Assembly: GCF_000316685.1 (NCBI RefSeq)
Contig: NC_019680.1
Location: forward strand, 3,295,407-3,359,406
Length of the DNA: 64,000 bases
Direction: 5' to 3'
Origin: Synechococcus sp. PCC 6312
Lineage (GTDB): Bacteria > Cyanobacteriota > Cyanobacteriia > Thermosynechococcales > Thermosynechococcaceae
The position numbers and the translations under genes were made by a program. Below are positions 19,634 to 29,605 of this stretch, piece after piece (position 1 is the stretch's first letter; every line of letters begins with the position of its first letter). The notes under the pieces are model-generated. The model saw nothing but the letters and a program-made list of their open reading frames with translations. It was not told where the DNA came from and searched no databases.

Positions 19634-21127
19634 ATGACTGCTACTTTGACGAACACCACCATTGCCACTGAGTATGAAGCCGTTATTGGCCTGGAGGTTC
19701 ATTGTCAATTGAGTACAAATACCAAAATTTTCTCCAACAGTTCCACCCAATTTGGCCAGCCCCCCAATACCAATGTGGATCCAATTTGCTTAGGACTGCC
19801 CGGAACTCTCCCCGTTCTAAATCAGAAAGTTTTGGAATATGCGGTTAAAGCAGGGTTAGCCCTCAATTGTCAGATTGCCCCCTACAGTAAATTTGACCGG
19901 AAGCAGTATTTTTATCCGGACTTGCCGAAAAACTACCAAATTTCCCAGTATGATTTACCGATTGCTGAGCATGGTTGGCTAGAAATTGAACTTTTAGATG
20001 AAAACGAACAACCGATTCGCAAACGGATTGGGATTACACGGCTGCACATGGAAGAAGATGCCGGGAAGTTAGTCCATGCAGGCAGTGATCGCCTCTCAGG
20101 ATCGAGCTATTCCTTGGTAGATTTCAATCGGGCTGGGGTGCCGTTAGCCGAAATTGTCTCTGAACCTGATTTACGCTCTGGTCAAGAAGCGGCGGAATAT
20201 GCCCAAGAACTGCGGCGAATCTTACGGTATCTGGGGGTCTGTGACGGGAATATGCAGGAAGGCTCCCTCCGGTGTGATGTGAACATTTCCGTGCGGCCGG
20301 TGGGAACAGAGAAATTTGGCACCAAAGTTGAGATTAAAAACATGAACTCCTTTAGTGCGATCCAAAAAGCGATTGACTTTGAAATTGCTCGTCAAGTCCA
20401 GGCCCTGCGAGAGGGTGAAAAACTAGTCCAAGAAACCCGCCTCTGGGATGAAGCCAGCCAACAAACCTTTACAATGCGGGTCAAGGAAGGCTCCAGTGAT
20501 TACCGTTATTTCCCGGAACCAGATTTAGGCCCGATTGAAGTTAGTGAAGCCCAACACCAGGCCTGGTTAGCTGAACTCCCCGAACTCCCGGCCCAAAAAC
20601 GGCATCGCTACGAATCGGAATTGGGACTATCGGCCTACGATACCCGTGTTCTAACCGATGAGCGCACCACCGCCGAATATTTTGAAGCCGTTGTTGCCGC
20701 CGGAGCCAATCCCAAACAAGCGGCCAATTGGATTATGGGGGATATTACGGCCTACATCAAAACCGAAAAACGCACCTTAGTGGATATTCCCTTAACCCCG
20801 GCTGGCCTGGCTGAGTTGATTGGCTTGATTGAAAAAGGAACGATCAGTAGCAAAATTGCCAAAGATATTCTCCCGGAATTACTGCTGAACGGTGGCTCTC
20901 CCCAGGCCTTGGTTGAGAAAAAAGGGCTGGTGCAGATGTCCGATACAGGCGAACTGGAAAAACTGATTGATGAAGTCCTCGCGGCCCACCCCGAAGAACT
21001 AGCCCAATATCGGGCGGGGAAAACGAAACTCCAGGGCTTCTTTGTCGGACAGATGATGAAAAAAACCGGTGGGCGGGCTGATCCCAAACTCACCAACCAA
21101 CTGCTGCAGAAAAAACTCAATGCCTAA
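19634..21127 (+). CDS. gatB: Aspartyl/glutamyl-tRNA amidotransferase subunit B
   Basis: GatB phosphorylates and amidates mischarged Glu-tRNA-Gln (and Asp-tRNA-Asn) within the GatCAB complex. The 497-aa product begins with the hallmark [12 protein letters not shown], then has the catalytic cradle ([37 protein letters not shown]). The C-terminal tail domain follows, with a [15 protein letters not shown] ending that contacts tRNA. Length and motifs are normal. gatA and gatC are not in the window. It stands alone between the IS200 relic and a glycosyltransferase gene. Confidence 0.97.
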   Translation: MTATLTNTTIATEYEAVIGLEVHCQLSTNTKIFSNSSTQFGQPPNTNVDPICLGLPGTLPVLNQKVLEYAVKAGLALNCQIAPYSKFDRKQYFYPDLPKNYQISQYDLPIAEHGWLEIELLDENEQPIRKRIGITRLHMEEDAGKLVHAGSDRLSGSSYSLVDFNRAGVPLAEIVSEPDLRSGQEAAEYAQELRRILRYLGVCDGNMQEGSLRCDVNISVRPVGTEKFGTKVEIKNMNSFSAIQKAIDFEIARQVQALREGEKLVQETRLWDEASQQTFTMRVKEGSSDYRYFPEPDLGPIEVSEAQHQAWLAELPELPAQKRHRYESELGLSAYDTRVLTDERTTAEYFEAVVAAGANPKQAANWIMGDITAYIKTEKRTLVDIPLTPAGLAELIGLIEKGTISSKIAKDILPELLLNGGSPQALVEKKGLVQMSDTGELEKLIDEVLAAHPEELAQYRAGKTKLQGFFVGQMMKKTGGRADPKLTNQLLQKKLNA

Positions 21128-21220
21128 TTTGGGCCAACTCAAGACTTCGGGCCGTAAGCTGTTCCTGTCACTCTCCCCCTGCTCAAGCCAAGTTCATTTC
21201 TGGAGTGTTGCGACTTCCTT

Positions 21221-22072
21221 ATGCCCATTCATCTGATTTTTGCCCTAGATAAAAGCTACTTGTTTGGCTTAATCACGGCAGTTAATTCAATTCTGCAAAA
21301 TACAGCCTCACCGGGTCGTCTCTTTCTCCACATTATTACTCCGCCCACTGAGGCCACGTTCTTTGAGTCCGAAATTAACGCCTATTTTCCTCACCCACCG
21401 TTTCAGTTCCGTGTCCGTGAGTATCATCCCAACCCGATCATTCAAGACTATGTTCAACGCAAATATCAACCCAAATCCCGCAAGAGTGAGAACGCCATCT
21501 TCCTGCTCTATTCCCGACTATTTCTGAAGGATATTTTTCCCGACCTGGGCAAGGTGATTTTTCTCGATACGGATTTGATCGTTCTCCAAGATATTGCGGC
21601 CTTGTTTGATTCGATTTCGTTTACTTCTGAGCATTATTTTGCGGCGACCCCCAATTTTTTTCCGGCAATTTTTCATTTTTCCCGACCTTGGGTGGCGATC
21701 TCAGAACTGCGGAAATTTAAGCAAACCTTTAATGCCGGAGTTTTATTTATAGATTTGAGCTTTTGGGGGGATCAAAACTATCAACAACTCTACCGTTATT
21801 TGGAGTGGGAAGCCCAGTACAATTATCGGCTGTTCCAACTCAATGATGAAACCCTGCTGAACCTGATGTTCAAAGACTATATTCACCTCGATCGGAAATG
21901 GAATTGCTGTGGGTTTGGTAATTATCGCTGGATTAGTTGGGCCTTGCGCAAACCCCGCTCAGAAATTGGAATTCTTCATTGGAGTGGTGGCCACCATAAA
22001 CCTTGGTCATCCAAAAATATTCCCTATGCAGAACTTTGGCATGCTTATGCCTTAGGAAAATCACCCCCCTAA
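21221..22072 (+). CDS. Glycosyltransferase family 8
   Basis: The 283-aa protein has the GT8 (galactosyl/glycogenin-type) fold. It starts IHLIFALDKSYLFG, has a D-x-D metal motif in FLDTDLIV near residue 110, an FNAGVLFIDL strand, and a late HWSGGHHKPW motif that supplies the second manganese ligand. Such retaining enzymes transfer galactose or glucose from nucleotide sugars, often onto lipopolysaccharide or glycans. Acceptor and sugar are unknown. No other surface-glycan gene is adjacent. It is separated from the next gene by a MITE-like repeat. Length is normal for bacterial members. Confidence 0.88.
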   Translation: MPIHLIFALDKSYLFGLITAVNSILQNTASPGRLFLHIITPPTEATFFESEINAYFPHPPFQFRVREYHPNPIIQDYVQRKYQPKSRKSENAIFLLYSRLFLKDIFPDLGKVIFLDTDLIVLQDIAALFDSISFTSEHYFAATPNFFPAIFHFSRPWVAISELRKFKQTFNAGVLFIDLSFWGDQNYQQLYRYLEWEAQYNYRLFQLNDETLLNLMFKDYIHLDRKWNCCGFGNYRWISWALRKPRSEIGILHWSGGHHKPWSSKNIPYAELWHAYALGKSPP

Positions 22073-22102
22073 ATTATGAGGCGATAGTGAAAATTACTAT
22101 TT

Positions 22103-22206
22103 ATAGCGTTACACAGACTGTTCTGAGAGAGTAGAGATCTTAAAAAGATTCCCCATCAAGTATTTCTTGACTTCTCCCAATAACAGCCCTACGTGAGTAA
22201 CGCTAT
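22103..22206. repeat. 104-bp MITE-like repeat, copy 1
   Basis: Perfect 10-bp terminal inverted repeats, ATAGCGTTAC at 22103-22112 and GTAACGCTAT at 22197-22206, enclose non-coding sequence. TA dinucleotides lie in the outer repeats, as in IS630/mariner target sites. A diverged copy of the same 104-bp length lies at 23974-24077. It has no coding capacity, so it must have been moved by a transposase in trans, if mobile. Confidence 0.7.
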
Positions 22207-22274
22207 GTGTGAAAATATTTATCGCGCCTGATTCCTGCCCATAATAAAGTCAACTCTGACAATGGTTAATCAAG

Positions 22275-22625
22275 ATGGTCTATGGCAGAGGCTTAGAAGC
22301 CGTGACAGTTCAAGATTTAGAGCAGCAACTCGCCAGTGGTAATCCGGTGGTGCAATTGGTGGATGTGCGCGAACCAGCGGAACTGGAGATTGTCGCCATT
22401 CCCGGCTTTATCAATTTACCCCTCAGCCAATTTGAGCAGTGGCAGGGCAAGATTTCCGCAATTCTTGACCCAACCAAAGAAACTTGGGCATTGTGCCATC
22501 ATGGAATCCGCTCGGCCCAGTTTTGTCACTGGTTGAAACAGCAGGGCTATTCCCAGGTCAAAAATATTACGGGTGGGATTGATGCCTATGTTGATGAAAT
22601 TCAGCCAACCTGGCCCCATTATTAA
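22275..22625 (+). CDS. Rhodanese-like sulfurtransferase domain protein
   Basis: This is a single-domain 116-aa rhodanese with a QLVDVREPAEL start strand and the active-site loop CHHGIRSAQ. The catalytic Cys accepts the sulfane sulfur. The protein ends in the usual GGIDAY loop. Such proteins carry persulfide sulfur between partners or act as redox sensors. Neighbours (GT8 gene, hrcA) give no clue to the partner. A MITE-like repeat ends 69 bases before it. The start at ATG 22275 is preferred over an out-of-frame ATG at 22262, though the ribosome-binding site is weak. Confidence 0.88.
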   Translation: MVYGRGLEAVTVQDLEQQLASGNPVVQLVDVREPAELEIVAIPGFINLPLSQFEQWQGKISAILDPTKETWALCHHGIRSAQFCHWLKQQGYSQVKNITGGIDAYVDEIQPTWPHY

Positions 22626-22781
22626 GCCCGATCTGCTATTGTTCAGCAAAAATCCTTAAACTCTCTTAAACTATCGCTATAACTCTCTCCTGGTTGGTCG
22701 GAATTCAGTCCCTTAGGTTGGTATCCATCGCCCAGAGACATTCTCTAAAATTTATTTGAATTTATTTTTAGCAATCTCGTT

Positions 22782-23924
22782 GTGAATTTACCTATGCCCC
22801 TCGAACTGAGTCAACGTCAACAGCAGGTTCTCTCCGCCACTATTAACCACTACATTGCCACAGCCGAACCCGTAGGTTCTAAGGTTTTAGTTGATGAATA
22901 TAATCTACAGGTGAGTTCGGCAACCATTCGCAATATCATGGGGGTTTTGGAAAAGTCTGGATTACTCTATCAACCCCATACTTCAGCGGGGCGAGTTCCC
23001 TCTGATTTTGGTTATCGGATTTATGTGGATCAGTTAATTTCACCGATCCCAGATTTTGCCCGGCGGGTTGAAAAACTATTAGCTCAACGTTTAGACCCTG
23101 AGAAGCCAGACCAATGGGAAAAGCCCGGCCTGGAAGCAATTTTACGCAGTGCGGCCCAATTACTTTCAACCTTAAGTGGCTGTGTCACCTTAATTACCAT
23201 GCCGCCAACCCTCGGAAATACGATTTATGTGGTCAAGTTAGTGGCGATTGCCCCTGATCAGGTGATGGTCATTGTCATTTTAGATAGTTATGAAACCCAG
23301 TCAGTGGTTTTGCAACTTCCCCCAGGCCAGAGCAGTGAAACCAATGAACAAGTGTTACAGGTTTTAACGAACTTCCTAAATCATCATCTCCAAGGCAAAA
23401 CCTTAGCCCAACTCTCGGTCTTAGATTGGCAAAAGCTGGATGCTGAGTTTCAATCCATTGCCCAAGAAGTCCAACAATTACTCACAAGCCTTATCCCCCA
23501 AACTCGACTTCGGAAGTCAGGTACGTTTATTGTCACAGGCCTGGCAGAAGTGATTCAACAACCGGAATTTTCCCAACGAGAACAGGTGCAATTATTACTG
23601 CAATTATTAGAAGCTGAAACCGAACAACTCTGGTCACTCATTGGAGCCTGGGATGAAGAACACACCAACATAAACCCAGGCCAGCGGTTTGGCCCCCTAG
23701 CCACGCGTGTCCGTGTCACCATTGGAACCGAACATCCTCTTCTCCCGTTGCAATCCTGTGCTTTAGTCTCCAGTGTCTATCGGCGGGGCAATTGCCCAAT
23801 GGGAACGATTGGGGTCTTAGGCCCAACTCGAATGCCCTATGCCCGTACCATGACCCTAGTGGAAACTGCGGCCGATTATCTATCAACAACATTGATTTCT
23901 GAGGGGACTTTAGGAATTTCCTAA
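22782..23924 (+). CDS. hrcA: Heat-inducible transcription repressor HrcA
   Basis: HrcA represses groESL and other chaperone genes by binding CIRCE operators and needs GroEL to fold. This 380-aa protein shows an N-terminal winged helix (LSQRQQQVLSATINHYI, then SSATIRNIMGVLEKSGLL). The HrcA core follows, with PHTSAGRVPSDFGYRIYVDQL, and a GAF-like ending (RVTIGTEHP, IGVLGPTRMPYART). The start may be GTG 22782 or ATG 22794. I saw no CIRCE sequence beside it, so it is probably not autoregulated in this arrangement. The chaperone targets lie outside the window. Confidence 0.95.
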   Translation: MNLPMPLELSQRQQQVLSATINHYIATAEPVGSKVLVDEYNLQVSSATIRNIMGVLEKSGLLYQPHTSAGRVPSDFGYRIYVDQLISPIPDFARRVEKLLAQRLDPEKPDQWEKPGLEAILRSAAQLLSTLSGCVTLITMPPTLGNTIYVVKLVAIAPDQVMVIVILDSYETQSVVLQLPPGQSSETNEQVLQVLTNFLNHHLQGKTLAQLSVLDWQKLDAEFQSIAQEVQQLLTSLIPQTRLRKSGTFIVTGLAEVIQQPEFSQREQVQLLLQLLEAETEQLWSLIGAWDEEHTNINPGQRFGPLATRVRVTIGTEHPLLPLQSCALVSSVYRRGNCPMGTIGVLGPTRMPYARTMTLVETAADYLSTTLISEGTLGIS

Positions 23925-23973
23925 TCGCAAGATGAGATTATATTGGGATGGAACTCTATCACATTTCTCATCT

Positions 23974-24077
23974 ACAGCGTTACGCAGACTGTTCCGAGAG
24001 AGTAGGAATCTTAAAAGGACTGCCTATAGAGCATGTCTTGACTTGTCCCAATAAGGGCCCTAAATGAGTCACGTTAT
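23974..24077. repeat. 104-bp MITE-like repeat, copy 2
   Basis: This is a diverged copy of the repeat at 22103-22206, with the same length and roughly four fifths identity by eye. Shared blocks are CAGCGTTAC, CAGACTGTTC, GAGAGAGTAG, ATCTTAAAA, TCTTGACTT and TCCCAATAA. Its right end reads GTCACGTTAT, two changes from copy 1. It sits between the convergent hrcA and uvrB genes. Confidence 0.7.
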
Positions 24078-24196
24078 AGTTGGGTCGGGGGCCGGATCAG
24101 CGAAAATTAACGGACTCACCCTAGCAAGATTAACAAGAAGTTTATGAATCAGATTTGAATTGAGCCAAGCCATTCCGGTACAAGCGGTTGATTCGT

Positions 24197-26194
24197 TCAG
24201 TGCCCTAGAAGCTTATCCCGTAGCTGTTGAATTTGATCCCGGAATTTGGCTGCTGCCTCGAATTCTAACTTTTTGGCTGCATCTTTCATTTGGCCCTCTA
24301 GTTGTTGAATTAACTCTGGAACTTGATCCAAGGATAAATCATCAACCTGTAAAACAGCCGTTTCTAATTCTTGGGCATTGAGGCGGCGGGACACATCTAA
24401 AAAAGCCAAAATTGCATTACTAGATTTTTTAACAATGGGTTGGGGGATAATGCCATATGTTTCATTATGGGCCTGTTGAATTTGGCGACGGCGATTCGTT
24501 TCGGAGATCGCTTTTTCCATACTGTCAGTAATTCGGTCAGCATACAAAATGGCTTGTCCCCGAATATGACGGGCGGCCCGGCCAATGGTTTGAATCAGAG
24601 AACGCGCGGCCCGCAAAAACCCTTCTTTATCAGCATCTAAAATCGCTACGAGGGATACTTCCGGTAAATCTAGCCCCTCCCGTAATAGGTTTACGCCAAT
24701 CAAGACATCAAAAGTACCTTTGCGCAGATCATCGAGGATTTCAATCCGTTCAATCGCATTAATTTCGGAATGTAAATAGCGAACTCGGACATGGCGGTCT
24801 TGAAAATATTCCGATAAGTCCTCCGCCATCCGTTTGGTTAAGGTGGTAATTAAGACCCGTTCTTTGAGTTGAGTCCGTTGCTGGACTTCTGCCATGAGAT
24901 CATCAATTTGCCCTGTCGTGGGCCGGACAAAAATCTCTGGATCAATCACCCCCGTGGGTCGAATAATTTGCTCGACAACGTGATCTTCTGAGACTTCAAT
25001 TTCCCAATCCCCCGGCGTGGCCGAAACAAAAATACATTGCTGCACCTTATCCCAAAATTCTGGGGCTTTCAGGGGACGATTATCCGCCGCACTGGGCAAC
25101 CGAAATCCATGATCAATGAGAACTTTTTTGCGGGCCTGGTCACCGTTATACATGCCTCGAATTTGTGGCACGGTGACATGGGATTCATCAATCACGAGCA
25201 GCCAATCATTGGGAAAATAGTCAATTAAACATTCCGGGGGGTCTCCGGCTTGGCGACCGGCTAAATGACGGGAATAGTTTTCAACGCCATTGCAGTAGCC
25301 CACTTCTTGGAGCATTTCTAAGTCATAGCGGGTGCGTTGATCAATCCGTTGGGCTTCTAAGAGTTTCCCTTCCGACTCTAGCTTCAGCACTTGTTCTTTT
25401 AATTCAGTGGCAATCTCCTCACAGGCCTGGGCCAATCGTTCAGCGGGGGTGACAAAGTGGCGGGCGGGGTAAATATTTAACCCTTGTAAACTTTGAATCG
25501 TTGCGCCTGTGATTGGATCTATATAGCGAATGGCTTCCACTTCATCCCCGAAAAACTCAACCCGAATTAAGCGATCCTCATAGGCCGGGCCAATCTCTAA
25601 AACATCGCCTTTAACCCGAAATCGACCCCGGCCTAAATCCACATCATTACGACTGTATTGAATATTGGTTAAATCCCGTAACAGTTGCCGTTGCTCGACT
25701 TCTGCCCCGACTCGTAAGGGAATTGAAGCCTTCAAATATTCCGCTGGCATCCCTAAGCCATAAATGCAACTAATCGAAGCGACCACAATCACATCTCGCC
25801 GTTCAAATAAAGATCGGGTGGCACTGTGGCGGAGCATATCAATTTCTTCGTTAATCGAGGCACTTTTTTCAATATAAGTATCGGTGACAGGAATATAGGC
25901 TTCCGGTTGGTAATAGTCGTAATAGGAGATAAAATACTCAACCGCGTTATCTGGAAAAAACTCCCGCAGTTCATTACACAGTTGCGCCGCTAGGGTTTTG
26001 TTATGGGCCAGGACTAAGGTAGGTCGGCCAACTTCGGCAATGGTTTGGGCAATGGTAAAGGTTTTTCCGGTTCCGGTCGCGCCTAAAAGCGTTTGAAAGC
26101 GATGCCCGGCCTGGATACTATTGACCAGTTTGGTGATGGCCTGGGGTTGATCGCCAGTGGGTTGAAAGGGGGCCTGGATTTGAAACTCTGACAT
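24197..26194 (-). CDS. uvrB: UvrABC excision nuclease subunit B
   Basis: UvrB is the damage-verifying helicase-like subunit of nucleotide excision repair. It works with UvrA and UvrC. The 665-aa product has the Walker A motif [10 protein letters not shown] near residue 37, the beta-hairpin segment [10 protein letters not shown] that probes DNA, and DESHVTVPQ as motif II. Helicase motifs V and VI with [10 protein letters not shown] and QTIGRAARH follow. The C-terminal UVR domain runs from about residue 625 to the end ([13 protein letters not shown]). Complete and normal in length. It lies seven bases after the Uma2 gene and is probably in the same transcript. Confidence 0.97.
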   Translation of the reverse strand: MSEFQIQAPFQPTGDQPQAITKLVNSIQAGHRFQTLLGATGTGKTFTIAQTIAEVGRPTLVLAHNKTLAAQLCNELREFFPDNAVEYFISYYDYYQPEAYIPVTDTYIEKSASINEEIDMLRHSATRSLFERRDVIVVASISCIYGLGMPAEYLKASIPLRVGAEVEQRQLLRDLTNIQYSRNDVDLGRGRFRVKGDVLEIGPAYEDRLIRVEFFGDEVEAIRYIDPITGATIQSLQGLNIYPARHFVTPAERLAQACEEIATELKEQVLKLESEGKLLEAQRIDQRTRYDLEMLQEVGYCNGVENYSRHLAGRQAGDPPECLIDYFPNDWLLVIDESHVTVPQIRGMYNGDQARKKVLIDHGFRLPSAADNRPLKAPEFWDKVQQCIFVSATPGDWEIEVSEDHVVEQIIRPTGVIDPEIFVRPTTGQIDDLMAEVQQRTQLKERVLITTLTKRMAEDLSEYFQDRHVRVRYLHSEINAIERIEILDDLRKGTFDVLIGVNLLREGLDLPEVSLVAILDADKEGFLRAARSLIQTIGRAARHIRGQAILYADRITDSMEKAISETNRRRQIQQAHNETYGIIPQPIVKKSSNAILAFLDVSRRLNAQELETAVLQVDDLSLDQVPELIQQLEGQMKDAAKKLEFEAAAKFRDQIQQLRDKLLGH

Positions 26195-26201
26195 AAATGC
26201 T

Positions 26202-26885
26202 TCACTCTAAATTGGGTTCGACACCTAAGGCTCGCAGTTGCGCAGCTAGTTTTTCAGCTTGCTGTTGAGCGTTTTGGGCTTCTCGTTTCGCTGTCATCGC
26301 CGCTAATTCGGCCTGCTGGGCCTGGGCATTAAATTCCAACGTGGTTAAAAACTTACGGCCATCTGGATAATAAATCTCTAGCGTATCGGACTGCATCTGA
26401 AACCGAATTCGTAAGCGAGGACTCACCCAACCATTGAGGTCATGAACAACAAATAACTGGCCGTTGAGACGCTGATAGCTAGTCAAGCCATTTTCATCTG
26501 GATCATAGATGTAGTATTCTTCAACTCCGTAGCGATCATAAAAGGCAAGTTTTTTGTTCATTTCCGCCGCTGTATTAACTGGAGATAAAATCTCAAAGAT
26601 AACTTGGGGCGTAATATTTTCTTCCTGCCATTGTTGATAAGAACCGCGGTCTCCTTTGGGCCGTCCAAAAACCACCATGGCATCGGGGGCAACCCGAATA
26701 TCTGGCCGGCCTTCTACGGGATACCAGAGTAAATCACCCGCAACAAAGACATTGAGATCATCGGCAAAGAGACATTCTAGATTTTCCTTAAACAAGACAA
26801 TCCAGCGAAATTGCTTGGTATTCTCGGCCATTGGTTGTCCGTCACTGTCGGGGTAGATGATCGGCGGGGTGATGAGGGGGGTCAT
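26202..26885 (-). CDS. Uma2 family (DUF820) restriction-endonuclease-fold protein
   Basis: Uma2 proteins have a PD-(D/E)XK nuclease fold and are very numerous in cyanobacteria, with no settled role. This 227-aa protein has the family pattern: [10 protein letters not shown], the [12 protein letters not shown] strand, the VIFEILSP strand, then [21 protein letters not shown]-terminal Gln/Ala-rich coiled coil ([16 protein letters not shown]) completes it, as in many members. It probably shares a promoter with uvrB, seven bases downstream. Whether it cuts DNA or has another role is unknown. Confidence 0.88.
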   Translation of the reverse strand: MTPLITPPIIYPDSDGQPMAENTKQFRWIVLFKENLECLFADDLNVFVAGDLLWYPVEGRPDIRVAPDAMVVFGRPKGDRGSYQQWQEENITPQVIFEILSPVNTAAEMNKKLAFYDRYGVEEYYIYDPDENGLTSYQRLNGQLFVVHDLNGWVSPRLRIRFQMQSDTLEIYYPDGRKFLTTLEFNAQAQQAELAAMTAKREAQNAQQQAEKLAAQLRALGVEPNLE

Positions 26886-27084
26886 GGTAGTGCTGGCCTG
26901 GAATTGTCGAACATGAATATCCGCTGGGGCAATGGCAATGGGCCTGATTTTAGGTTAGCAAGCGGGGCTGGGGATGTCTGAAGTGATGATTCCAATGGTA
27001 AGTTAAACTACAAAATGGTTGTACCGAAATTTGAGTTGTTCAATTCCAACTCTATAAGTTCTCAGATCGATAGGGGTTAAGGCT

Positions 27085-27513
27085 GTGACAGCATCTACGG
27101 CAACGGTGGAAGAAATTTTCGATGCAGGCATTGCTCAATATAAGGCTGGGGCGGATGCGGCGGAGTTGATTCCCACCTTTGAAACCATTTGCCAAAAAGC
27201 TCCGAAAAGCGCGCCGGCCTGGACCTGCTTGGCCTGGTTATATCTTCTGGTCGGGAAAACCCAATCTGCCTATAAGGCTGCCCAAAAAGCGGTGAAACTC
27301 AATCCCCAAGATCCCCAGGCCCGGATTAACTTGGTTTTAGCGATGCTGGAGAAGGGACAAAAAGGAGTTCGTGACCATATTGAACTGATCCAACACATTA
27401 TTATGGTTGTGCCTGAACTGCGCCAAGAAGTTACGGATAATATTCAAGAGGGATTGACCCGGAAACCAGATTGGGAAGCTTTGTTAAGAGTCCAGGCCTG
27501 GATTGTCGGTTAA
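27085..27513 (+). CDS. Small TPR-repeat protein
   Basis: The 142-aa product is almost entirely helical, with two to three tetratricopeptide-like repeats. One is APAWTCLAWLYLLVGKTQSAYKAA, given here in part as TCLAWLYLLVGKTQSAYKAA, and the next is the AVKLNPQDPQARINLVLAM region. TPRs mediate protein-protein contact. The start is GTG 27085. The next gene begins 21 bases after the stop and menD overlaps that one, so these three probably form one transcript. A similar short TPR protein is often found near photosynthesis genes in cyanobacteria, but I cannot name an orthologue. Confidence 0.75.
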   Translation: MTASTATVEEIFDAGIAQYKAGADAAELIPTFETICQKAPKSAPAWTCLAWLYLLVGKTQSAYKAAQKAVKLNPQDPQARINLVLAMLEKGQKGVRDHIELIQHIIMVVPELRQEVTDNIQEGLTRKPDWEALLRVQAWIVG

Positions 27514-27534
27514 TTGGAGCCATAGGGTTGTCCC

Positions 27535-27795
27535 ATGCTAGAAGTTATTGGTCGCTGGGTGAACTGGGTCTTGGTTGCCAACAGTTTTCTGATCTTTTTC
27601 GGCTTTGCTTGGTTTGTGGTGGGACTCCTTGGTCGCAGTCTCGATATTCCCTTGGGGTTTGACCTCTGGCTGAGGCTATGGGAGCCATTTTTCACTCCTG
27701 CTCTGGGCCTGTTCATGGGTGGTGCAATTCTCAGCGGCATCTTAGGACAGGTTAAGAAGCGTTGGCCGGGTTCCTCGCAACCTCCGAAAGTATAG
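27535..27795 (+). CDS. Small membrane protein with two transmembrane segments
   Basis: The 86-aa product has two hydrophobic segments, about residues 10-32 (VLVANSFLIFFGFAWFVVGL) and 48-70 (FFTPALGLFMGGAILSGI). A basic soluble tail KKRWPGSSQPP follows. I recall similar short membrane proteins as conserved cyanobacterial hypotheticals. It overlaps or abuts the menD start, so it is likely translated together with menD. No function can be assigned. Orientation of the tail is probably cytoplasmic by the positive-inside rule. Confidence 0.7.
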   Translation: MLEVIGRWVNWVLVANSFLIFFGFAWFVVGLLGRSLDIPLGFDLWLRLWEPFFTPALGLFMGGAILSGILGQVKKRWPGSSQPPKV

Positions 27796-27806
27796 GTCAA
27801 GCTGGT

Positions 27807-29558
27807 TTGCAATCACGCGCTTGTAATATCAATAGCCTCTGGGCCTGGGTGTTGACAGAAACCTTGGTGCGCTTGGGCTTGAAAACGGCGGTGATTGCCC
27901 CTGGATCTCGATCTGGCCCGTTAACGGTGGCGTTGGCAGAACATCCAAAAATTGCCGCAATTCCGATCCTTGATGAACGCTCGGCCAGCTTTTTTGCCTT
28001 GGGGGTAGCGCGTCAATCCCATCAACCTGTGCTGATTGTCTGCACCTCTGGGACTGCGGCGGCAAATTTTTATCCGGCCATTATTGAAGCCAGTCTTAGT
28101 CATGTGTCTTTGCTAGTGTTGACTGCCGACCGTCCGCCCGAATTGCGCGATTGTCATGCCGGCCAGGCCATGGATCAAACTAAACTCTATGGGCATTTTC
28201 CGCGCTGGCAAACGGAATTAGGCTTACCGTCTTTAGACCTGACTCATTTGGCTTATTTACGACAAACGATCAACCAGGCCTGGTCAATGGCGCTAATGCC
28301 AACCCCTGGGCCAGTTCACCTTAATATTCCCTTGCGCGAACCGTTAGCCCCAATCCCTGACTCTGAGACAGCGGTATTTTCCGGGACGGTGGATTGGCCA
28401 ATTTTCTTCCAGGCCCTCCAGCCACCCCAATTAAGTTATCTCCTGCCCCAAGCTATTCCCTGGCCAACCTGGAGCCAAACCGAACGGGGGGTGATTATTG
28501 CCGGCCCTTGTCAACCTGCTGTTCCTAACGCCTATGCCCAGGCCGTGCTTTCTTTAAGTCAATGCTTAGATTGGCCAATCTTAGCGGATGCCCTCTCGCC
28601 TGTGCGCCATTTTGCTAACGAGTCTGCGGTCGTGATTAGTCTCTATGACCTACTCTTAAGAAATCAAGCCACCGCTGAGTCCCTCAAACCCGATCTGGTG
28701 ATTCAACTTGGCGAACTGCCGACTAGCAAACCCTTAAGAACCTGGCTAGAGAGAACAACTCCCGCCCGTTGGATTATTAGTCCCCAGCCCGATAATTTTG
28801 ATCCCCTCCACGGGGCCAGCCAAACTCTCCGTTGGGACATCGAAACCTTAGCCGGGAGGTTGCCTGACTTTTCTGGAACTGCAAAAACCTCTCCCTATCA
28901 CCAGGCCTGGATAGCAGCAGAAACGATTGGACAGCGGAAACTATCAGAACTGTTCGGGGACGTAGATTGGCTCTGTGAACCGAAGCTGGCTTGGCTTTTG
29001 TCCCAAACTCTGCCCCCCCAAACACCGATTTTTGTTGCTAGTAGTATGCCTGTACGGGATATGGAGACTGTTTTTCTGGCTAATTCTCAGGCGTTTCGGT
29101 TCTTCTTTAATCGGGGTGTGAATGGCATTGATGGGACTTTATCAACCGCTTTGGGAGTGGCCTGGGAGAATCAACCCACAGTCCTAATCACAGGCGACTT
29201 AGCCCTGCTCCACGATACCAATGGCTTTTTACTGAATAAAGTATTTAAGGGGAGCCTAACAATTATCTCAATCAACAATCATGGGGGGGGAATTTTTGCC
29301 CATCTACCCATCCACCAGGCCGAGCACGTTTTTGATCCCTACTTTGCCACGCCTCAAGAGGTTAATTTTCAGAGGTTAGCCCAAGCCTATGGTGTTCAGC
29401 ATCACTTAATCGGGGCGTGGCCAGAGTTAGTATCGCGCCTAAATCCCTTACCCAAATCGGGGATTCATCTGATCGAAGTTCCCTGTTTGCGAGAGCGAGA
29501 TGCAAAATGGCGACAAAAGTTCCTCTATCCCTTACTGACCAACAACATAGCGGTTTAG
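27807..29558 (+). CDS. menD: MenD: SEPHCHC synthase of phylloquinone biosynthesis
   Basis: MenD uses thiamine diphosphate to add 2-oxoglutarate-derived succinic semialdehyde to isochorismate, the committed step toward menaquinone or phylloquinone, the photosystem I quinone. The protein is about 583 aa. Visible motifs are the N-terminal PGSRSGPLTVA, LDERSASFFALG, CTSGTAAANF, and the ThDP-binding C-terminal region (ITGDLALLHDTNG, then NNHGGGIF). The open frame reaches TTG 27762, but alignment with remembered MenD starts places the initiator at TTG 27807, where the preceding gene has ended. Other men genes are not in the window. Confidence 0.93.
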   Translation: MQSRACNINSLWAWVLTETLVRLGLKTAVIAPGSRSGPLTVALAEHPKIAAIPILDERSASFFALGVARQSHQPVLIVCTSGTAAANFYPAIIEASLSHVSLLVLTADRPPELRDCHAGQAMDQTKLYGHFPRWQTELGLPSLDLTHLAYLRQTINQAWSMALMPTPGPVHLNIPLREPLAPIPDSETAVFSGTVDWPIFFQALQPPQLSYLLPQAIPWPTWSQTERGVIIAGPCQPAVPNAYAQAVLSLSQCLDWPILADALSPVRHFANESAVVISLYDLLLRNQATAESLKPDLVIQLGELPTSKPLRTWLERTTPARWIISPQPDNFDPLHGASQTLRWDIETLAGRLPDFSGTAKTSPYHQAWIAAETIGQRKLSELFGDVDWLCEPKLAWLLSQTLPPQTPIFVASSMPVRDMETVFLANSQAFRFFFNRGVNGIDGTLSTALGVAWENQPTVLITGDLALLHDTNGFLLNKVFKGSLTIISINNHGGGIFAHLPIHQAEHVFDPYFATPQEVNFQRLAQAYGVQHHLIGAWPELVSRLNPLPKSGIHLIEVPCLRERDAKWRQKFLYPLLTNNIAV

Positions 29559-29605
29559 AAAGGCGCGTAGTAAAGTTTTGATGATCCTACCCAAAGTAAT
29601 TTCCC

